From: Novosphingobium capsulatum NBRC 12533
GTDB taxonomy: Bacteria; Pseudomonadota; Alphaproteobacteria; Sphingomonadales; Sphingomonadaceae
Length of the DNA: 64,000 nt
NCBI RefSeq assembly: GCF_001598375.1
Contig: NZ_BCYV01000008.1
Location: 186,001 to 250,000, forward strand
Direction of reading: 5' to 3'
The notes under the pieces were generated by a model. That model was not told where the DNA came from. It made no database searches and worked only from the letters and a program-made list of their open reading frames with translations. Of the stretch, positions 60,881 to 64,000 are shown one piece after another. How positions within the stretch are numbered: position 1 is the first letter of the stretch; each line of letters starts with the position of its first letter. A program made the position numbers and the translations under genes.

Positions 60881-62119
60881 CTATTCCACGCCGGGACGCG
60901 CCAGCGTAATCAACTCGCGGGCCTGCTGCGCAAACCACGCGCCGGCTGCAGGCGCAACCATGCCCCGTTCGGGATCGCCCGGCCCGGCGGTGCCGCGATA
61001 ACACTGGCCATCGGACTCACCGGGAATCTTGATCCACAGGAACGCGTCGATGTACGGATCGTCGCTGGCCAGGGTCGGCCGGCGGCCCAGCCCGCGTTCG
61101 GGCGGATTGCACCACACCTCTGCATCGCGATAGCGCCCCGGCTTGGGCACCCATCCGCCCTGGCCATTGCGGCTGGTATCGAGCACGGCATGCTTTTGCG
61201 CCTGCGGATCGCGTTTCAGGTGCAGGCGCCAGAACAAGGTATCATAGGCAGCGTCCACATCCGCCCATGCGCCCGGATAGTCGCGCGCGCCGGTGATCGG
61301 CGTGCCAGGGCACTCGCGCGGGCTGAGCCCCCCTTGCGAGACCAGCGCCATGCAGTCGCTGACCCAGCGGGCGTACCGCTTGAGCCGGGTATCGCTCTCA
61401 TAGTTCGACACGTTGAGGAAGAACCCCCGCGCCTTGCCTGCGTCGGCCAACAGGAGGCGTGCGGCAATTTCGCCGGGGGCCAGCCAGCTGCTGCCGCCCC
61501 CATCCATGTAGAGTTGCACACCTGGCAAAGCCGAAAGCACGGCCGCAGCGTCGCGCAGCTGGCGATAGCGTTCGACCGTCGCCTTGGCATCCATGCCTGC
61601 CGGCCGGCAGCTTTCCGCCTGCCCGGTCAGCGTGGTGTTCCACGGGATCACGCCCAAACCGTCTGGCTCGAGAATGACGATGGCCCGGCCATTGCCGATG
61701 CCTGCGGCAAGGCCGCGAATCCACGCAGCATAGGCCGCACTGTCTGCTGCCCCGCCGGCGGAATAGAGCGCGCAGTCCCGGAACGGAATGTTGTAGGCCA
61801 CCAACACCGGAATCGCGCCTTTTGCTGCGGCATCGCCGACCAGTTTGTGCGCCTCTGCCTGCACCTCTTCGGGGGTGCCGCTGGTCAGCCACGTGCCAGT
61901 GGGGAACCGCGCGATCAGGCGCGCGTCCTGCTCCGCCTGTCCGGTCAGCCCCTTGGCCGCCCGCACAACGGTGCTGTCGGGATTGACGTAGAGCGGCTGG
62001 TTCGAACCATGCGCCATGGTGCTGCCACCCAGCACCATGGCAAGCGAGGCAGCAAGCAGCGCCCGCGCGCCGATCCTTTGGGCGCGGCGGCGAAGAGAGG
62101 CATTGGAGTGGAAACCCAT
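60881..62119 (-). CDS. Secreted GH6 cellulase (endoglucanase/cellobiohydrolase family)
   Basis: A 412-residue glycoside hydrolase family 6 protein. It has a signal peptide (Arg-rich 10-16, Leu/Ala core, to about MAHG) and then the catalytic domain with the family signature VILEPDGLG (acid D153), VLDTSRNGQGGW near 295 and the C-terminal WIKIPGESDG. No carbohydrate-binding module. Family 6 inverts beta-1,4-glucan bonds; the single-domain size suits a periplasmic or secreted endoglucanase. The ATG at 62119 has GGAG five bases upstream; two earlier ATGs are less well placed. A LacI-type operator lies 54 bases upstream. GH6 is uncommon in alphaproteobacteria. Confidence 0.88.
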   Translation of the reverse strand: MGFHSNASLRRRAQRIGARALLAASLAMVLGGSTMAHGSNQPLYVNPDSTVVRAAKGLTGQAEQDARLIARFPTGTWLTSGTPEEVQAEAHKLVGDAAAKGAIPVLVAYNIPFRDCALYSAGGAADSAAYAAWIRGLAAGIGNGRAIVILEPDGLGVIPWNTTLTGQAESCRPAGMDAKATVERYRQLRDAAAVLSALPGVQLYMDGGGSSWLAPGEIAARLLLADAGKARGFFLNVSNYESDTRLKRYARWVSDCMALVSQGGLSPRECPGTPITGARDYPGAWADVDAAYDTLFWRLHLKRDPQAQKHAVLDTSRNGQGGWVPKPGRYRDAEVWCNPPERGLGRRPTLASDDPYIDAFLWIKIPGESDGQCYRGTAGPGDPERGMVAPAAGAWFAQQARELITLARPGVE

Positions 62120-62172
62120 GTCTGCTCCGATAAACGAGGTCATGGCCGAGTGATACAAACCTAACGCACGAC

Positions 62173-62190
62173 TGACAACGTTTTCCGTCA
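62173..62190. promoter_or_regulatory. LacI-type operator before the GH6 gene
   Basis: TGACAACGTTTTCCGTCA shares TGACAACGTTT and CCGTC with the two operators at 59.7 kb and has TGAC/GTCA ends. It lies between the tannase stop and the GH6 start, giving GH6 its own regulated promoter. Confidence 0.7.
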
Positions 62191-62247
62191 CACTTTAGCC
62201 AGGTACATTGGGCTCGATGTTGCGCAGCAAATCCCCGGTCGTCGCCG

Positions 62248-64000
62248 TTACCGGCAGACTGACGAAGCCGCGCTTTCGCTGTTGCCTGCGCGTGCATGCG
62301 GCCATTGCGGATAGGGGCACAGCAGGCGGGTGCGCCCTGGCCACGGGCTGTCCTCACCGGCCGTGGCGGTGATCGCCTGCGGCGCAATACCCTTTTCGCG
62401 CCAAGCGACCAGCGACGAGAAGATATCGAACCGATCGGTTGCCGGGCCACCGCGCCCGTGGTTCATGCCCGGAACCGCGTAAAAACGGATGAAGCGTGCA
62501 GAGTTGCCGTGCTCATGCCTGTCCACTGCGGACAGCCAGCGGATCGTATCGAGCACCGAAAACACCGGATCGCTGACACCGTGGAACACGATGATCTTGC
62601 CGCCACGCCGATAGAACGGCGAAAGATCGGTTGCGTCGGCATGCATGAAATCCACCGGCGCTTCGTGCAATGTGCCCCATTTGACATGCGCTGCGCGATA
62701 GGCCTCGTCAATGTCGGCGCTCAGCGCATAGCGGGTCAGCGAGGTGACATCGGCCGCCACGTCGAGCGGCGGCGAGCGGAAGACTGCCGAATTGGTAGGC
62801 GCGCCCAGGCGCAGCAAGGCGCCGTTGTTGATGGGTGAGGCATACCCCCCCATTTTCCAGATCCGCCAACCCTGCGTCACGCCATGGGCCGTGGCTGCAC
62901 CAATGCCGGCATCCCACGCCCATTCGGAATAGATTGGCTTGCCATCACGGGTGCGCGGCCCACCCATCACCTTGCGCAGCGCCGCAACCTGCATCGGCAG
63001 CAGGCACGTGGCAGTCTTGAGTACCGGATCGTCGCTTGGGCAGGTGATCTTGGCCAGTTCGGGCACGACGCGCGCCGTGGTGCATGCGGTAAAATGCTCG
63101 ATCATGCCATCGCTGCGCCCGTCGAGCGCATCGCAGGCCTTCAGGATCGCGCCCTGCGCCAAGAGAATGTCCTGGTCGCTCATCGCCTTGTTGACGAGTG
63201 GCAAGCCATCGTTGCCCAATTGTCCCATGGCCTTGGCGACAGCGCCAAAGGCCTGTCCATCCCACAGCTGTGCAATGGACGCATAGGCCAGATGAAAGCC
63301 CGGATACCCAATCAGCGCGGCGTCGAATTCCTGCGGGAAACGCTGCACCGCCATCATCGCTTCCTGGCCGCCCTTGGAGCCGCCAACGAAATAGGTGAAC
63401 GCTGGCGCGCGGCGATAATAGGCCTGGATCAAGGCCTTGCCGGCCCTGACCACCGGGCCGATATAGCCAAAGCCATAATTGTGCCGAGCCAGGGCGTCAT
63501 GCCCGAACGTCACGATGCCTTGACGCGCAGGATCGTCGTTGACTGCGTTGTCGTGCCCGGAATCTGACGAAACGACGGCATAGCCCTGTGCCAGTGCGGT
63601 CACGCCCGGCTGGCTGGAAAAGCCGCCCGCCGCATCGCCCAGGTTGCCATCAGACCCACCGCCGCCCTGGAACACAAAGCGGCCGTTCCACGCGGCGGGC
63701 AGGCTCATGTGAAACTTGATCGCATAGATTTGCCCATTGGCACCCGCGCGTTCCTGCAGCTTGCCGATCACTTCGCAATGCGCTGGCATTGCCGGGATCG
63801 CAGCAGCCGGGCGGGCGCCATCCGCCACCGGCATCTCCTGTGCCGTTGCCGCACGAAAGACGGCCAGCGACAGCGTGGTGGATGCATCGGGAAACGTGGC
63901 TTTGGCCAAGGCGGCACAGTCCTGTGCGGAAGGGGCCTGTGCGGAAGGAGCCTGCGTGGACTGGGCCTGCGCCGCACGCGCTGGGCCGATCCCGGCGAGC
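62248..64000 (-). CDS. Tannase/feruloyl esterase family protein (5' end outside the window)
   Basis: The frame is open to the right edge, so the true start lies beyond position 64000; at least 583 residues are present. The visible N-terminal part looks like the end of a signal peptide (AGIGPARAAQAQ) followed by a QAPSA repeat and CAAL, where the mature family domain begins. The alpha/beta hydrolase core has the nucleophile motif GGSKGGQE, the lid, and the His in VPGMNHGRGG; the Cys pairs of the family are present. Such enzymes free ferulic, gallic or other hydroxycinnamic acids from plant cell walls, matching the adjacent cellulase and beta-glucosidase. A TTG at 63909 is only an internal codon. 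Confidence 0.88.
   Translation of the reverse strand, partial: LAGIGPARAAQAQSTQAPSAQAPSAQDCAALAKATFPDASTTLSLAVFRAATAQEMPVADGARPAAAIPAMPAHCEVIGKLQERAGANGQIYAIKFHMSLPAAWNGRFVFQGGGGSDGNLGDAAGGFSSQPGVTALAQGYAVVSSDSGHDNAVNDDPARQGIVTFGHDALARHNYGFGYIGPVVRAGKALIQAYYRRAPAFTYFVGGSKGGQEAMMAVQRFPQEFDAALIGYPGFHLAYASIAQLWDGQAFGAVAKAMGQLGNDGLPLVNKAMSDQDILLAQGAILKACDALDGRSDGMIEHFTACTTARVVPELAKITCPSDDPVLKTATCLLPMQVAALRKVMGGPRTRDGKPIYSEWAWDAGIGAATAHGVTQGWRIWKMGGYASPINNGALLRLGAPTNSAVFRSPPLDVAADVTSLTRYALSADIDEAYRAAHVKWGTLHEAPVDFMHADATDLSPFYRRGGKIIVFHGVSDPVFSVLDTIRWLSAVDRHEHGNSARFIRFYAVPGMNHGRGGPATDRFDIFSSLVAWREKGIAPQAITATAGEDSPWPGRTRLLCPYPQWPHARAGNSESAASSVCR
63921..63965 (-). repeat. 15-bp tandem repeat in the tannase N-terminal linker
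   Basis: Two nearly identical 15-base units (63921-63935, 63936-63950) and a diverged third encode QAPSA repeats just after the presumed signal peptide. A likely slippage-prone spacer of no catalytic importance. Confidence 0.6.

Noticed and set aside
1..64000. CRISPR arrays, tRNA/rRNA genes, insertion sequences, prophage
   Set aside because: No regularly spaced repeats, no tRNA-like cloverleaf or CCA end, no transposase or integrase and no terminal inverted repeats with target duplication were seen on reading; short or diverged elements could still be missed by eye.

Overview
The window reads as chromosomal DNA of a GC-rich alphaproteobacterium, most likely a sphingomonad (Novosphingobium or Sphingomonas type). 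The reasons are seven TonB-dependent receptor (TBDR) genes in 64 kb, a FecI/FecR-receptor-halogenase-SapC cluster of the kind common in Caulobacterales and Sphingomonadales, strong G/C third positions, and many small catabolic islands each with its own regulator. I see no tRNA, rRNA, CRISPR array, integrase or transposase. The genus is an inference from gene content.

Layout. 0-3 kb: MFS efflux gene and convergent HAD phosphatase, then a TBDR coupled to a PI-PLC-like secreted enzyme (minus strand, 1.9-5.7 kb). 6-14 kb: ECF sigma, FecR anti-sigma, STN-type TBDR, flavin-dependent halogenase, SapC-like protein and a small protein with an HxD...H...R pattern. This is the most unusual system here; two matching FecI-type promoter candidates sit before the sigma gene and before the receptor. 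14-20 kb: ChrA-like chromate transporter, a secreted orphan, a CobW/ZigA-type metallochaperone GTPase behind a Zur-like dyad, a VIT1-type transporter and a phospholipase-D-like protein. 20-25 kb: NarL-type two-component system divergent from a TBDR. 24.6-30 kb: NAD-dependent epimerase and LysR, then PepSY membrane protein divergent from a siderophore-type TBDR. 30-33 kb: secreted proline-rich OB-fold-like protein divergent from an OmpR-type two-component system.

32.7-38 kb is an aromatic-acid island: benzoylformate decarboxylase, Rieske oxygenase alpha and beta, enoyl-CoA hydratase, with a divergent LysR. It is followed by a ketopantoate-reductase-like gene, HxlR with a PRISE-type reductase, a regulator with two GntR-like DNA-binding domains, and an HSL-type esterase after a TBDR. 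At 45.2-45.5 kb a 344-bp regulatory region separates two divergent TBDRs. 48.5-54.3 kb is a tightly overlapped row: LysR, CitMHS transporter, AtuA-like protein, a detached AtuA ferredoxin-fold subunit and a large secreted alpha/beta hydrolase.

54.4-64 kb is a plant-polysaccharide island: TBDR, GH3 beta-glucosidase, LacI regulator, GH6 cellulase and a tannase/feruloyl esterase cut by the right edge. Three near-identical LacI-type operators (two between GH3 and lacI, one before GH6) tie it into one regulon. Many genes end in strong perfect hairpins without a clear T tract. Several of these hairpins contain the upstream start codons of over-long reading frames, and so support the shorter starts chosen here.
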